Of a DNA stretch of 64,000 nt, positions 39,897 to 48,748 are shown in pieces; position 1 is the stretch's first letter; the number at the start of each line of letters is the position of its first letter. The translations under genes and the position numbers were made by a program. The notes under the pieces are model-generated. The model was given only the letters and a program-made list of their open reading frames with translations. It did not search any database and had not been told where the DNA came from. The DNA is from DASUCS01 sp041166745 (GTDB lineage: Bacteria > Actinomycetota > Acidimicrobiia > Acidimicrobiales > JACDCH01): positions 1 through 64,000 of the forward strand of contig JBEEGH010000013.1 in NCBI GenBank assembly GCA_041166745.1, written 5' to 3'.

Positions 39897-41107
39897 CCAG
39901 TGGAGCCTCGCACAGTGGCAAGTCGGCGTTCGAGAAACTCGCGCTCGGCGTCATTCGTCGCGAGGGCGACGGCGCGCTCGTAGGCGTCGGTCGCCTCGGC
40001 ATCGCGTCCGAGGCGGTGCAACAGGTGGCCGCGTGTGGAGTGAAACAGATGCATCCCGCGGAGCGCGGGTTCGAGCACGTCGACCAGCGTCAGCCCGCCT
40101 TCAGGGCCGTCTGCCATCGCGACAGCGACAGCGCGGTTGAGCGCAACCACCGGCGAGTCGTCGAGCCGGGCGAGCTCGCCGTAGAGCGCGGCGATCTGTT
40201 GCCAGTCGGTTGCATCGGCCGTCGGCGACTCCGCGTGAACCGCGGCGATTGCGGCTTGGAGTTGATACGGGCCGAGGCCTCGGCGCAGCGACCGCTCGAC
40301 GAGCTCGACACCTTCGGCGATCTGGCCGTGATCCCAGCGCGTGCGATCCTGATCGCCGAGCAGCACGAGGGCGCCGCTTTCGTCGGCGCGCGTGACACGA
40401 CGGGCGTCGTGGAGCAGCAGCAACGCGAGAAGGCCGAGCACCGCCGATTCGTCCGGCATCAACTCCGCCAGCAGTCGCGCGAGACGGATGGCCTCGTCGC
40501 ACAACTCGTGGCGAACCAGCTCGTTGCCGGTCGTCGCGGCGTAGCCCTCGTTGAAGATGAGGTAGACGACCCCGAGCGCGGCTTCGAGGCGCTCAGGTAG
40601 TTCGTGGTCGTCGGGAATGCGGTAGGGGATCCCCGCGACCTTGATCTTGCGTTTCGCCCGCACGAGCCGCTGCGCCATCGTCGCCTCCGGGACGAGAAAG
40701 GCGTGGGCGATTTCGTCAGTGGTGAGCCCGCCGAGGGTGCGCAGCGTCAGCGCGACCTGCGCCTCGACCGCGAGGGCCGGATGGCAACAGGTGAAGATGA
40801 GCCGCAGCCGATCGTCGGTGATTGTCGTCATGTCGGTGTCCTCGTCCCCGACGAGCAGCTCCTGCGCGGCAGCCTGTTTGTCATCCCGTTTGGCTTCGCG
40901 ACGGATCCGATCGATTGCCTTGCGCCGAGCGGTCGTGAGGAGCCACGCGCCAGGACGATCGGGCACGCCGTCGAGGGGCCATCGTTCGAGCGCGGCGACG
41001 ACCGCCTCTTGCAATGCGTCCTCGGCGGCGTCGAAGTCGCCGAGCGTTCGGATGAGCGACGCGAGCACCTGTCCCGACTCGTGCCGGAACAGGTGCTCGT
41101 AGGTCAA
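39893..41107 (-). CDS. ECF42-type sigma factor with C-terminal TPR-like extension
   Basis: 404 residues from a TTG at 41107, 4 bp after the DGPF gene's stop. Region 2: LGDFDAAEDALQEAVVAALERWP and RPGAWLLTTARRKAIDRIRRE; region 4: LRTLGGLTTDEIAHAFLVPEATMAQRLVRAKRKI. The long C-terminal part (residues about 180-404), with GVVYLIFNEGYAAT, GLLALLLLHDARR, AAIAAVHAE, IAALYGELARLDDSPVVALNRAVAVA and ATDAYERAVALA, forms TPR-like helices characteristic of ECF42. In that group the C-terminal domain replaces an anti-sigma factor, and DGPF proteins are the usual targets and neighbours, as here. Confidence 0.92.
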   Translation of the reverse strand: MTYEHLFRHESGQVLASLIRTLGDFDAAEDALQEAVVAALERWPLDGVPDRPGAWLLTTARRKAIDRIRREAKRDDKQAAAQELLVGDEDTDMTTITDDRLRLIFTCCHPALAVEAQVALTLRTLGGLTTDEIAHAFLVPEATMAQRLVRAKRKIKVAGIPYRIPDDHELPERLEAALGVVYLIFNEGYAATTGNELVRHELCDEAIRLARLLAELMPDESAVLGLLALLLLHDARRVTRADESGALVLLGDQDRTRWDHGQIAEGVELVERSLRRGLGPYQLQAAIAAVHAESPTADATDWQQIAALYGELARLDDSPVVALNRAVAVAMADGPEGGLTLVDVLEPALRGMHLFHSTRGHLLHRLGRDAEATDAYERAVALATNDAEREFLERRLATVRGSTG

Positions 41108-41111
41108 TTCG

Positions 41112-41453
41112 TCAGCCCATGTCCTGGACGGGGCGCACTTCGACGCTGCCGGTGCGCGAGTCGGGGATCTGCGCCGCGAGTTCCACCGCGCGGTCGAGGT
41201 CCTTCACGTCGACGATGTAGTAACCGCCGAGGACTTCCTTCGTCTCCGCAAACGGGCCATCGGTCGTCGTGCGCTTGCCGTCGCGCACCCGCACGCTCGT
41301 CGCCGTCTCGATGCCCTGGAGGGGATCGCCGGCCACCAGCTCGCCACTTTCCACGATCTGCTGGGTAAAGGCCATGTACTCGCCATAGATCTTCTCGCCT
41401 TGGGCGGGATCGAAGGCGCTGGGGTCGGTGTAGATCAGCAGCATGTACTTCAT
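41112..41453 (-). CDS. DGPF/YCII-domain protein
   Basis: 113 residues from an ATG at 41453 with AGGAG upstream. MKYMLLIYTDPSAFDP, the strand YGEYMAFTQQIVESGELVAGDPLQGIETATSVR and the motif TTTDGPFAETKEVLGGYYIVDVKDLDRAVELAAQIP identify a DGPF protein (YCII-like ferredoxin fold). Such small proteins are the typical partners and regulon members of ECF42 sigma factors. Function unknown. It starts a minus-strand operon; the 75 bp to the divergent SDR gene should hold both promoters. Confidence 0.9.
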   Translation of the reverse strand: MKYMLLIYTDPSAFDPAQGEKIYGEYMAFTQQIVESGELVAGDPLQGIETATSVRVRDGKRTTTDGPFAETKEVLGGYYIVDVKDLDRAVELAAQIPDSRTGSVEVRPVQDMG

Positions 41454-41528
41454 CGGGATCTCCTGTTGTCGGGGTTGTGCCAGTACGACGAACGAGGTCG
41501 CCCGGATTCGACACCTATCTTCATCGCT

Positions 41529-42305
41529 ATGACCACCGACGTGCAGTCCCTGTTCGACCTCGATGGGCGCGTGGCGATCGTGACCGGCGCCTCGAGCGGC
41601 TTCGGCGACCGTTTCGCCCGGGTGTTGCACGCCGCGGGCGCGTCGGTGGTCGCTGCCGCTCGCCGCACCGATCGGCTGGCCGATCTCGCCGCGTCGATTG
41701 ACGACGAAGCCCACTTCGCCGTCGTCACATGCGACGTGACCAGCGACGCCGACTGCGAGCGACTGGTCGACGCAGCAGTGGATCGTTTCGGCCGCGTCGA
41801 CATCTTGGTGAACAACGCCGGCACGGCCGTCACGCTGCCAGCGGAAGTCGAGACGCCGACGCAGTTTCGGGGTGTGATCGACGTCAACCTCAACGGTTTG
41901 TTCGTGATGTCGCAATTCGCGGGGCGACGGATGATCGAGCAGGGCTCCGGATCGATCGTGAACATCGCCTCGATGCTCGGACTCGTCGCGTCCACCCCCG
42001 TGAAGCAGGCCTCGTACTGCGCATCGAAGGGTGCGGTGGTCAACCTGACTCGCGAGCTCGCCGCACAATGGGCCCGCAAGGGGGTGCGCGTCAACGCCTT
42101 GGCGCCCGGTTGGTTCCCCACGGAGATGACGGCGGAGATGGTGGTGGACGACTCGTCGATCTCGTTCGTGCAGCGGACCTGCCCGATGGGACGGTTCGGC
42201 GAAGAAGCCGAGCTCGACGGCGCCCTGTTGTTCCTCGCCTCGAACGCATCGAGCTACTGCACCGGCCAGACCCTCGCCATCGACGGCGGCTGGACCGCCA
42301 GATAG
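41529..42305 (+). CDS. Short-chain dehydrogenase/reductase (SDR)
   Basis: 258 residues. VAIVTGASSGFGDRFARVL holds the TGxxxGxG nucleotide site, AARRTDRL after beta-2 (Arg residues) favours NADP(H), LVNNAGTAV gives the NNAG motif, and the catalytic triad is Ser in NIASMLG, Tyr and Lys in SYCASKGA. The C-terminus YCTGQTLAIDGGWTAR is standard. It reduces or oxidises an unknown alcohol. Divergent from the DGPF gene and convergent with the LLM gene at 42316. Confidence 0.9.
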   Translation: MTTDVQSLFDLDGRVAIVTGASSGFGDRFARVLHAAGASVVAAARRTDRLADLAASIDDEAHFAVVTCDVTSDADCERLVDAAVDRFGRVDILVNNAGTAVTLPAEVETPTQFRGVIDVNLNGLFVMSQFAGRRMIEQGSGSIVNIASMLGLVASTPVKQASYCASKGAVVNLTRELAAQWARKGVRVNALAPGWFPTEMTAEMVVDDSSISFVQRTCPMGRFGEEAELDGALLFLASNASSYCTGQTLAIDGGWTAR

Positions 42306-42315
42306 CGAAAACGGG

Positions 42316-43233
42316 CTAGAGCAGGGAGCGGAGGAGCTCGCGGGTGCGGATCGTCTCGGCGGCGTTCGAGGCGAACTCCGCCGCGAGGAAATCGGTGGCG
42401 CCCGCCTCCGCGATCCGTTCGATGCCCGCCTGCACGGTTTTCTCGTCGCCGACGAGCGCGACGTCTGCCGGGCCGGCCGCACCTTCGCGGTCGAGCATCG
42501 CGCGGTAGCTCGGCAGCTGGCCGTAGACGGCGAACACCTTGGCCGCGCGCTCGCGCGCTTTGTCGGCGTCGTCGGTGACGCACACCGGCAGCCCCGCAAC
42601 GACACGGAACGCTTCCGGGCGCCCCGCTTCTGCGGTCGCCGACTTGAGCGTCGGCACGGTGTGCTCCGCCAAGGTCGACGGCCCGGTCATCCACGTGATC
42701 GTGCCATCGGCCATGCGACCCGTGAGCCGCAGCATCTGCGTCCCGAGCGCAGCGACGAGGGTCGTGGGCGCGGGAACCTCGGGTGAGATCGTCAGCGCGC
42801 CACTCGCCGAGAGCGTCTCTCCTTTGAAATCGACGGTGCGTTCGTCCAAGAGCGCGCGCAGGATCGTGAGGTACTCGCGCATGTGGCGGACGGGCTTGTC
42901 GAAGGAGTATCCCCACATGTGTTCGATGACGAACTGGTGCGAGAGGCCGATGCCGAGAGCCAAGCGGTTGCCGATGGCGGACTGCACAGTGAGGGCTTGG
43001 GAGGCGAGCATCATCGGGTGACGGGGGTATGTCGGTATCACCGATGTGCCGAGCTCGATGCCGGGGACTTGATGGCCGACGACGGCGAACGCCGTGAGCG
43101 CGTCGATGCCGAAGATCTGCGGCAACCAGTAACCGGCGAACCCTTGGTCGGCCACCTCGTGCACGGTCTTCACCAGTTCGTCGATCCCGCCCGCACCCTG
43201 ACCAGCGTCACCACCGAAGATCCCTATGCGCAT
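42316..43233 (-). CDS. LLM-class F420-dependent oxidoreductase, second copy
   Basis: 305 residues from the ATG at 43233 (an ATG four codons upstream is the alternative). RIGIFGGDAGQGAGGIDELVKTVHEVADQGFAGYWLPQIFGIDALTAFAVVG, LGTSVIPTYPRHPMMLASQALTVQSAIGNRLALGIGLSHQFVIEHMWG and TLVAALGTQMLRLTGRMADGTITWMTGP place it in the F420-linked LLM group. It is only distantly similar to the enzyme at 38991. Cytoplasmic; substrate unknown. Its start faces the acyl-CoA synthetase gene with 87 bp between, presumably a divergent promoter. Confidence 0.88.
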   Translation of the reverse strand: MRIGIFGGDAGQGAGGIDELVKTVHEVADQGFAGYWLPQIFGIDALTAFAVVGHQVPGIELGTSVIPTYPRHPMMLASQALTVQSAIGNRLALGIGLSHQFVIEHMWGYSFDKPVRHMREYLTILRALLDERTVDFKGETLSASGALTISPEVPAPTTLVAALGTQMLRLTGRMADGTITWMTGPSTLAEHTVPTLKSATAEAGRPEAFRVVAGLPVCVTDDADKARERAAKVFAVYGQLPSYRAMLDREGAAGPADVALVGDEKTVQAGIERIAEAGATDFLAAEFASNAAETIRTRELLRSLL

Positions 43234-43320
43234 GCCTGCTCCCACCCCTTCGCTCGCGGTGCTCGCTCCGACCCACCCAAGCGGCGCACGCTATCCAGGC
43301 GGGGGAGTAGAACGACAACC

Positions 43321-44859
43321 ATGCGCGTGCCCTTGACGATCGCTGACCAGCTGGAACGAGCCGCTCTCGTCTATCCCGAGCGGGTTGGCGTGGTCGACGA
43401 GCCGGATCCGCCGGGCGGGGGTCTGGGCACGCTCACCTACGGCCGTATCGCCGAGTTGGCGCGCGCGCAGGCCGCCGCGCTCGACGAGCGGGGGGTCGGC
43501 GCCGGTGAGCGCGTCTGCGTCGTGAGCCACAACAGCGCCCGCCTGCTCGTGAGCTTCTTCGGGGTCAGCGCCTTCGGCCGCGTGCTCGTACCCGTGAACT
43601 TCCGGCTCAACAGTGAGGAGATCGGCTACATCGTCGAGCACTGCGGTGCGTCGATGCTGCTGTACGACCCGGAGCTGGAGGAGACGCTCGCCGGCATCGA
43701 GTGCAAACACAAGATCAAGCTCGGAACGGCGACCGACGGCGAGATCTTCCTCGAAGGTCAGGAGCCCCGGCCGTGGGCCAATCCGGACGAGGACGCCACC
43801 GGCACCATCAACTACACGAGCGGGACCACCGCTCGACCCAAAGGGGTGCAGCTCACCCATCGCAATCTGTGGGTCAACTCGACCACGTTCGGCTGGCACA
43901 CATCGGTGTCGGATCGCGACACCTACCTCCACACGCTGCCCATGTTCCATTGCAACGGATGGGGGATGCCCTATGCGCTCACCGCGATGGGCGCGAAGCA
44001 GATCGTCCTGCGCAAGGTCGACGGGGCCGACATCCTGCGTCGCGTCGACGAGCACGACGTCACGCTGCTGTGTGGTGCACCCGCAGTTGTCGCGGCCGTA
44101 CTCGACGCAGCCGCGACGTGGGATGGCGACATCCCAGGACGGGGTCGTACGCGGATCGTCGTTGCCGGCGCGCCGCCGCCCACGCGCACGATCGAGCGTG
44201 TCGAGACCGAGCTCGGATGGGAGTTCATCCAGATCTACGGGCTGACGGAGACGTCGCCGTTGCTCACGATCAACCGGAGCCGCGCCGAGTTCGACGATCT
44301 CTCGCCGGCCGAGCGCGCCTCACGTCTCGGGCGCGCTGGTGTGCCGGCTGTCGGTGTGCGAGTGCAGATCAGCGATCAGGGCGAGGTGCTCGCCCGTTCG
44401 AACGTCGTGCTCGAGGGCTACTGGGAGCAGCCCGAGGCGACGGGTGACGCGATCGTCGACGGGTGGTTCCACACGGGCGACGGCGGCATGATCGACGACG
44501 ACGGGTATCTCTCGATCAGCGACCGCAAGAAGGACGTGATCATCTCCGGCGGCGAGAACGTGTCCTCGGTCGAAGTCGAGGACGTGTTGTTCTCGTATCC
44601 CGGCGTCGCTGAGGTGTGCGTGCTCGGCGTGCCCCACGAGAAGTGGGGCGAGACGGTCAAGGCCCTCGTCGTTCTGGCTCCTGGCGCCGCGGTCACCGCG
44701 GAAGAGCTGATCGAGCACTGTCGCTCGAAGCTGGCCCACTTCAAGTGCCCGTCGTCCATCGAGTTCCGCGACGCACTGGCCCGCACGGCCACCGGCAAGC
44801 TCCAGAAGTTCAAACTCCGCGCCCCCTACTGGGAAGGGCGCGACCGCCAGATCAACTGA
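43321..44859 (+). CDS. Acyl-CoA synthetase / AMP-dependent ligase (fatty-acid type)
   Basis: 512 residues. The AMP-binding signature YTSGTTARPKG is at 165-175, followed by HRNLWVN, PMFHCNGWG, IYGLTETSP (near 310), the hinge DGWFHTGDGGMIDDDGYLSISDRKKDVIISGGENVSSVEVE and the catalytic Lys493 in RTATGKLQKF. It activates a carboxylic acid to its CoA thioester using ATP. The WxxNGW region and length fit medium- or long-chain fatty-acid ligases. It has no overlapping neighbours; a short hairpin follows at 44880. Confidence 0.9.
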   Translation: MRVPLTIADQLERAALVYPERVGVVDEPDPPGGGLGTLTYGRIAELARAQAAALDERGVGAGERVCVVSHNSARLLVSFFGVSAFGRVLVPVNFRLNSEEIGYIVEHCGASMLLYDPELEETLAGIECKHKIKLGTATDGEIFLEGQEPRPWANPDEDATGTINYTSGTTARPKGVQLTHRNLWVNSTTFGWHTSVSDRDTYLHTLPMFHCNGWGMPYALTAMGAKQIVLRKVDGADILRRVDEHDVTLLCGAPAVVAAVLDAAATWDGDIPGRGRTRIVVAGAPPPTRTIERVETELGWEFIQIYGLTETSPLLTINRSRAEFDDLSPAERASRLGRAGVPAVGVRVQISDQGEVLARSNVVLEGYWEQPEATGDAIVDGWFHTGDGGMIDDDGYLSISDRKKDVIISGGENVSSVEVEDVLFSYPGVAEVCVLGVPHEKWGETVKALVVLAPGAAVTAEELIEHCRSKLAHFKCPSSIEFRDALARTATGKLQKFKLRAPYWEGRDRQIN

Positions 44860-44879
44860 CGCTCAGGTTTTGTGCGGTG

Positions 44880-44904
44880 GTAACCGGAAGAATTCTCCGG
44901 TTAC
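44880..44904. promoter_or_regulatory. Hairpin between the ligase and ABC-F genes
   Basis: GTAACCGGA (44880-44888) and TCCGGTTAC (44896-44904) form a perfect 9-bp stem with a 7-nt loop holding AATTC. There is no T-run. It could be a terminator of the ligase gene, an operator, or part of a leader controlling the ABC-F gene 62 bp downstream. Confidence 0.5.
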
Positions 44905-44965
44905 GACGGGTAGAACGACGCGCGGCGCGCTTACTCGTTCGAGCGTGCCCGCCATGCCTGTCAGC

Positions 44966-46585
44966 ATGGCGCCCGTGTTGCAGGTACGTGGGCTCGCCGT
45001 TGAGGTCGCCGGGCGGTTGCTCGTCGAGGACGTGAGCTTCACGATCCGCGCTCGTGAGAAGGTCGGCCTGGTCGGGCGCAACGGGGCCGGCAAGACGAGT
45101 CTGCTGCGCGTCATCGGCGGAGCCGCATCACCGCACGCGGGAGTCGTGCACCGGAACGGCGCCCTCGGCTACCTCTCACAAGACCCGAAGCTCGACGGCG
45201 TGGCCGACGACATCAGCGGGCTCACCCACGTGCTCTCGGGTCGGGGCTTCGACGAAGCGATCACCCGCATCGAGAAGCTGCGCCTTCGCCTCGAAGAGGA
45301 TCCGTCGGACAAGAACGTGGCGCGCTTCTCGCACCATGAGGAGACGTTCCGCGACGCCGGCGGCTACGCGGCCGAGTCAGAGGTGCGATCGATCGCGGCG
45401 GGGCTGGGTCTGGGTGATGACCGGCTCGACCTCCCGCTGCACGTGCTGTCGGGCGGCGAGCGCCGGCGCGTGGAGTTGGCGCGGATCCTCTTCGCCGGCA
45501 GCGACGTGCTGCTCCTCGACGAACCGACGAACCACCTCGACAACGACGCCCGCGACTGGGTGCTCGGTTTCCTCGCGAGGTACCGCGGGGCCCTCCTCGT
45601 GATCAGCCACGACCTCGAACTCCTCGACGCGGCGATCACCCGCGTGCTCCACCTCGACCGCAACGGAGACGACGCTCTCGGCACCCTCGTCGAGTACAAG
45701 GGCACGTACTCCCAATACCTGTCCGCCCGCCGCAAGGACGAGGAACGGTTGACCAAGATGGCGGCACGGCAGCGGGCCGAGGTCGAGCGCTTGCAGAAGA
45801 TCGTGGACCGCTTCGGCGCCAAGGCCAGCAAGGCGTCGATGGCGCACAGCCTCGAGAAGCGCATCGTGCGCATCGAGGCCGACGCGGTGTCGGCGCCGCA
45901 GCGACAGCGAACGCTCAAGGTCAAGTTCCCCGAGCCGCCGGCGGCCGGCCGCACGGTGCTCGAGGTCACGGGCCTCGCGAAGTCGTACGGGGCGTTGGAC
46001 GTTTTCGACGGCGTGACCTTCGACGTCGGCCGCGGCGAGCGCCTGTTGATCCTCGGCTTGAACGGAGCGGGCAAGACGAGCCTGTTGCGCATCCTGGCGG
46101 GAACGAGCGAGGCCGACGAAGGCAAGTTGCATTTCGGCCACAACGTCTCGGTGGGCTACTACGCGCAGGAACACGAAGGCATCACGAGCGGCCGCACCGT
46201 ACTTGCTCACATGCAGGAGCAGATCGGCGATCGCCTCGGCGACGAGGAGCTCCGCCGGATTCTCGGCATGTTCGCGCTCACCGGCGAGAAGGCATATCAA
46301 GATGCGTCCACCCTCTCCGGTGGCGAGAAGACCAAGTTGGCCCTGGCCCAGCTCGTCGTGGGCAACAACAACTTGTTGCTGCTCGACGAGCCGACGAACA
46401 ACCTCGACCCTGGCTCTCGCGCTGCTACCGCGGCCGCGCTTGCAGGTTGGCCCGGAACGATGGTGATCGTGAGCCACGACACCGACTTCGTGCGCCAACT
46501 CGCGCCCGACCGCGTCCTGCTGATGCCCGAGGGCGACCTCGACTACTGGCGCGACGAACTCATCGACCTCGTCGCGCTGGCGTAG
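44966..46585 (+). CDS. ABC-F family ATPase
   Basis: 539 residues from the ATG at 44966 (one at 44954 is possible). Two ABC cassettes are present without membrane segments: Walker A GRNGAGKTS (about residues 37-45) with LSGGERRRVELARILF and LLLDEPTNHLD; then Walker A GLNGAGKTS (about 372) with LSGGEKTKLALAQLVV and LLLDEPTNNLD. The charged linker (EERLTKMAARQRAEVERLQKIVDRFGAKASKASMAHSLEKRI) contacts the ribosome in ABC-F proteins. These ATPases act on the ribosome, in translation rescue or drug protection; which role cannot be told from sequence. Confidence 0.9.
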   Translation: MAPVLQVRGLAVEVAGRLLVEDVSFTIRAREKVGLVGRNGAGKTSLLRVIGGAASPHAGVVHRNGALGYLSQDPKLDGVADDISGLTHVLSGRGFDEAITRIEKLRLRLEEDPSDKNVARFSHHEETFRDAGGYAAESEVRSIAAGLGLGDDRLDLPLHVLSGGERRRVELARILFAGSDVLLLDEPTNHLDNDARDWVLGFLARYRGALLVISHDLELLDAAITRVLHLDRNGDDALGTLVEYKGTYSQYLSARRKDEERLTKMAARQRAEVERLQKIVDRFGAKASKASMAHSLEKRIVRIEADAVSAPQRQRTLKVKFPEPPAAGRTVLEVTGLAKSYGALDVFDGVTFDVGRGERLLILGLNGAGKTSLLRILAGTSEADEGKLHFGHNVSVGYYAQEHEGITSGRTVLAHMQEQIGDRLGDEELRRILGMFALTGEKAYQDASTLSGGEKTKLALAQLVVGNNNLLLLDEPTNNLDPGSRAATAAALAGWPGTMVIVSHDTDFVRQLAPDRVLLMPEGDLDYWRDELIDLVALA

Positions 46586-46586
46586 C

Positions 46587-47054
46587 TCAGACTTTTCCGC
46601 ACTCCTTGAAGCCGTAGTCGGTGAAGAGCTTGGCCGACTTGTCGAAGATCGGGATCTTGTTGTTCACGACCTTGATCGCGTCGGCCGCGACCGCCTGCTT
46701 CAGTGCGGAGAGATCCTTGTCGACATCGATGATGGCGTCGTCGAATCCGGTTCGGTCCTTGGTGGGCTCGCCGATGCGATGAAGGTCGCCGACGCCGCGG
46801 TCGATGCGGGGGAGCAGGGTGGTCACGAGGAAGTCGCGAGCGTCGGCTTCGGTTGGCGTGGCGTGCGTTGACTTGAACTGCGAGACGAGCACGTCGACAT
46901 CGGCGACGAGCTGCTTGCAGATCGCGTCGCCCTGCGCGATTGCTGAGCTCTTCTCGACCAGCGGTGCTGGTCCGCCGCCGCTTCCGCCACTGCTGCAGGC
47001 CGCGGCCAGGAACAGCACGCCGCACACCGCCAGAATCGACCCCTTGGTTCGCAC
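46587..47054 (-). CDS. Small Cys-rich-ended lipoprotein
   Basis: 155 residues from the GTG at 47054, chosen because it gives a short signal RTKGSILAVCGVLFLAAAC with a lipobox (LAAAC, Cys near residue 20). A start at 47084 would overlap the fumarase gene by 4 bp. The mature part is helical, with AIAQGDAICKQLVADVDVLVSQFKSTHATPTEADARDFLVTTLLPRIDRGVGDLHRI and a C-terminal DYGFKECGKV. It may be anchored outside the membrane and carry a disulfide (two Cys far apart). No family recognised. Confidence 0.65.
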   Translation of the reverse strand: MRTKGSILAVCGVLFLAAACSSGGSGGGPAPLVEKSSAIAQGDAICKQLVADVDVLVSQFKSTHATPTEADARDFLVTTLLPRIDRGVGDLHRIGEPTKDRTGFDDAIIDVDKDLSALKQAVAADAIKVVNNKIPIFDKSAKLFTDYGFKECGKV

Positions 47055-47080
47055 GGGAACGAGGGTACAGATCCCGCCGG

Positions 47081-48721
47081 TCATGGGTTGGCGATGGCGA
47101 CGGGAGTCGACACTTCGGCAAAGAAGTCGTCTCCTTTGTCGTCAACCACGATGAACGCGGGAAAGTCGACGACCTCGATGCGAAACACCGCTTCCATGCC
47201 GAGTTCGGGGTATTCGAGCACCTCGACCTTCGTGATGCAGTCCTTGGCGAGTCGAGCGGCCGGTCCCCCGATCGAGCCGAGATAGAAGCCGCCGTGGGCC
47301 TTGCACGCGGCCGTGACCTGCCGGCTGCGGTTCCCCTTGGCCAGCATCACCAAGCTGCCGCCCGCTGACTGGAATTGCTCCACGTAGGAGTCCATGCGGC
47401 CGGCTGTCGTCGGGCCGAACGAACCCGACGCGTAGCCCTCGGGCGTCTTGGCGGGTCCGGCGTAGTACACGCAGTGCTCTCGGAGGTAGGCCGGCATCGC
47501 CTCGCCGGCGTCGAGGCGCTCTTTGATCTTGGCGTGAGCGATGTCGCGGGCGACCACCATCGGACCAGACAACATCACCCGGGTCTTGACTGGATGCCTC
47601 GACAGCTCGGCGCGGATCTCGTCCATCGGTCGACCGAGATCGATGTGCACGACGTGCTCGCTGAGATCCTCGTGCGTCGTCTCCGGCAGGAACGTGGCGG
47701 GGTCGCGCTCGAGCTTCTCCAGGAAGACGCCGTCCGCGGTGATCTTGCCCAGCACCTGGCGGTCGGCCGAACACGACACGGCAATGCCGATGGGACACGA
47801 CGCCCCGTGACGCGGGAGGCGAATCACACGGACGTCGTGACAGAAGTACTTGCCGCCGAACTGAGCGCCGATGCCGAACTGCTGCGAGAGCGCCAATACC
47901 TCCTGCTCGAGGTCGAGGTCGCGAAACCCACGCCCCAACTCGTTACCGGTCGTCGGCAACGTGTCGAGGTACTTGGCGCTCGCGTACTTGGCCACCTTGA
48001 GGCAGTACTCGGCGCTCGTCCCGCCGATCACGACCGCGAGGTGATACGGCGGACACGCGGAGGTCCCGAGCGTGCGCAGCTTCTCGTCGAGAAAGCGCAT
48101 GAGCGAGTCCGGGTTGAGAACAGCCTTCGTCTCTTGGAACAGGTAGCTCTTGTTCGCCGATCCACCGCCCTTGGCCATGAACAGGAACTTGTAGGCGTCG
48201 CCGTCAGTGGCGTACAGCTCGATCTGCGCCGGCAGGTTGTTCTTCGTGTTGGTCTCGTCCCATACGGTGAGCGGTGCCATCTGCGAGTAGCGCAGATTCG
48301 ATGTGAGGTACGTGTCGAAGACGCCGCGGGCGATCGCTTCCTCGTCGCCTCCGCCCGTGACGACGAGCTCGCCCTTCTTGCCCATCACGATCGCGGTGCC
48401 CGTGTCCTGACACATCGGCAAGACACCACCCGCGGCGATGCACGCGTTCTTCAACAGATCGAGCGCGACGAAGCGATCGTTGGCGGAGGCCTCGGCATCG
48501 TCGAGGATGTCGCGGAGCTGCTGCAGGTGGGCCGGGCGCAGGTAGTGCGCGATGTCGCGCATCGCCTCGGCCGTCAGCCGGGTGAGTGCCGATGGCTCGA
48601 CGCGCAGGAACCGGCGCCCGTCGGCTTCGAATGTCGACACGCCGTCGGTCGTGAGCAGCCGGTACTGCGTGTCGTCGGGCCCGAGCGGGAGCATGTCTTG
48701 GTACGAGAACTCGGTCACCAT
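47081..48721 (-). CDS. Fumarate hydratase, class I (iron-sulfur)
   Basis: 546 residues from the ATG at 48721. The likely [4Fe-4S] cysteines are Cys104 (LPMCQDTGTA), Cys223 (TSACPPYHLAV) and Cys309 (HGASCPIGIA), matching the three ligands of E. coli FumA in spacing. YASGSFGPTTAGRMDSYVEQFQSAGGSLVMLAKGN is the C-terminal signature. Both catalytic domains are on one chain, as in FumA. It interconverts fumarate and malate and is oxygen-sensitive. It is divergent from a class II fumarase gene with only 27 bp between the starts. Confidence 0.95.
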   Translation of the reverse strand: MVTEFSYQDMLPLGPDDTQYRLLTTDGVSTFEADGRRFLRVEPSALTRLTAEAMRDIAHYLRPAHLQQLRDILDDAEASANDRFVALDLLKNACIAAGGVLPMCQDTGTAIVMGKKGELVVTGGGDEEAIARGVFDTYLTSNLRYSQMAPLTVWDETNTKNNLPAQIELYATDGDAYKFLFMAKGGGSANKSYLFQETKAVLNPDSLMRFLDEKLRTLGTSACPPYHLAVVIGGTSAEYCLKVAKYASAKYLDTLPTTGNELGRGFRDLDLEQEVLALSQQFGIGAQFGGKYFCHDVRVIRLPRHGASCPIGIAVSCSADRQVLGKITADGVFLEKLERDPATFLPETTHEDLSEHVVHIDLGRPMDEIRAELSRHPVKTRVMLSGPMVVARDIAHAKIKERLDAGEAMPAYLREHCVYYAGPAKTPEGYASGSFGPTTAGRMDSYVEQFQSAGGSLVMLAKGNRSRQVTAACKAHGGFYLGSIGGPAARLAKDCITKVEVLEYPELGMEAVFRIEVVDFPAFIVVDDKGDDFFAEVSTPVAIANP

Positions 48722-48748
48722 GGGACTTTGGCCGATACCGTCGAAGTC

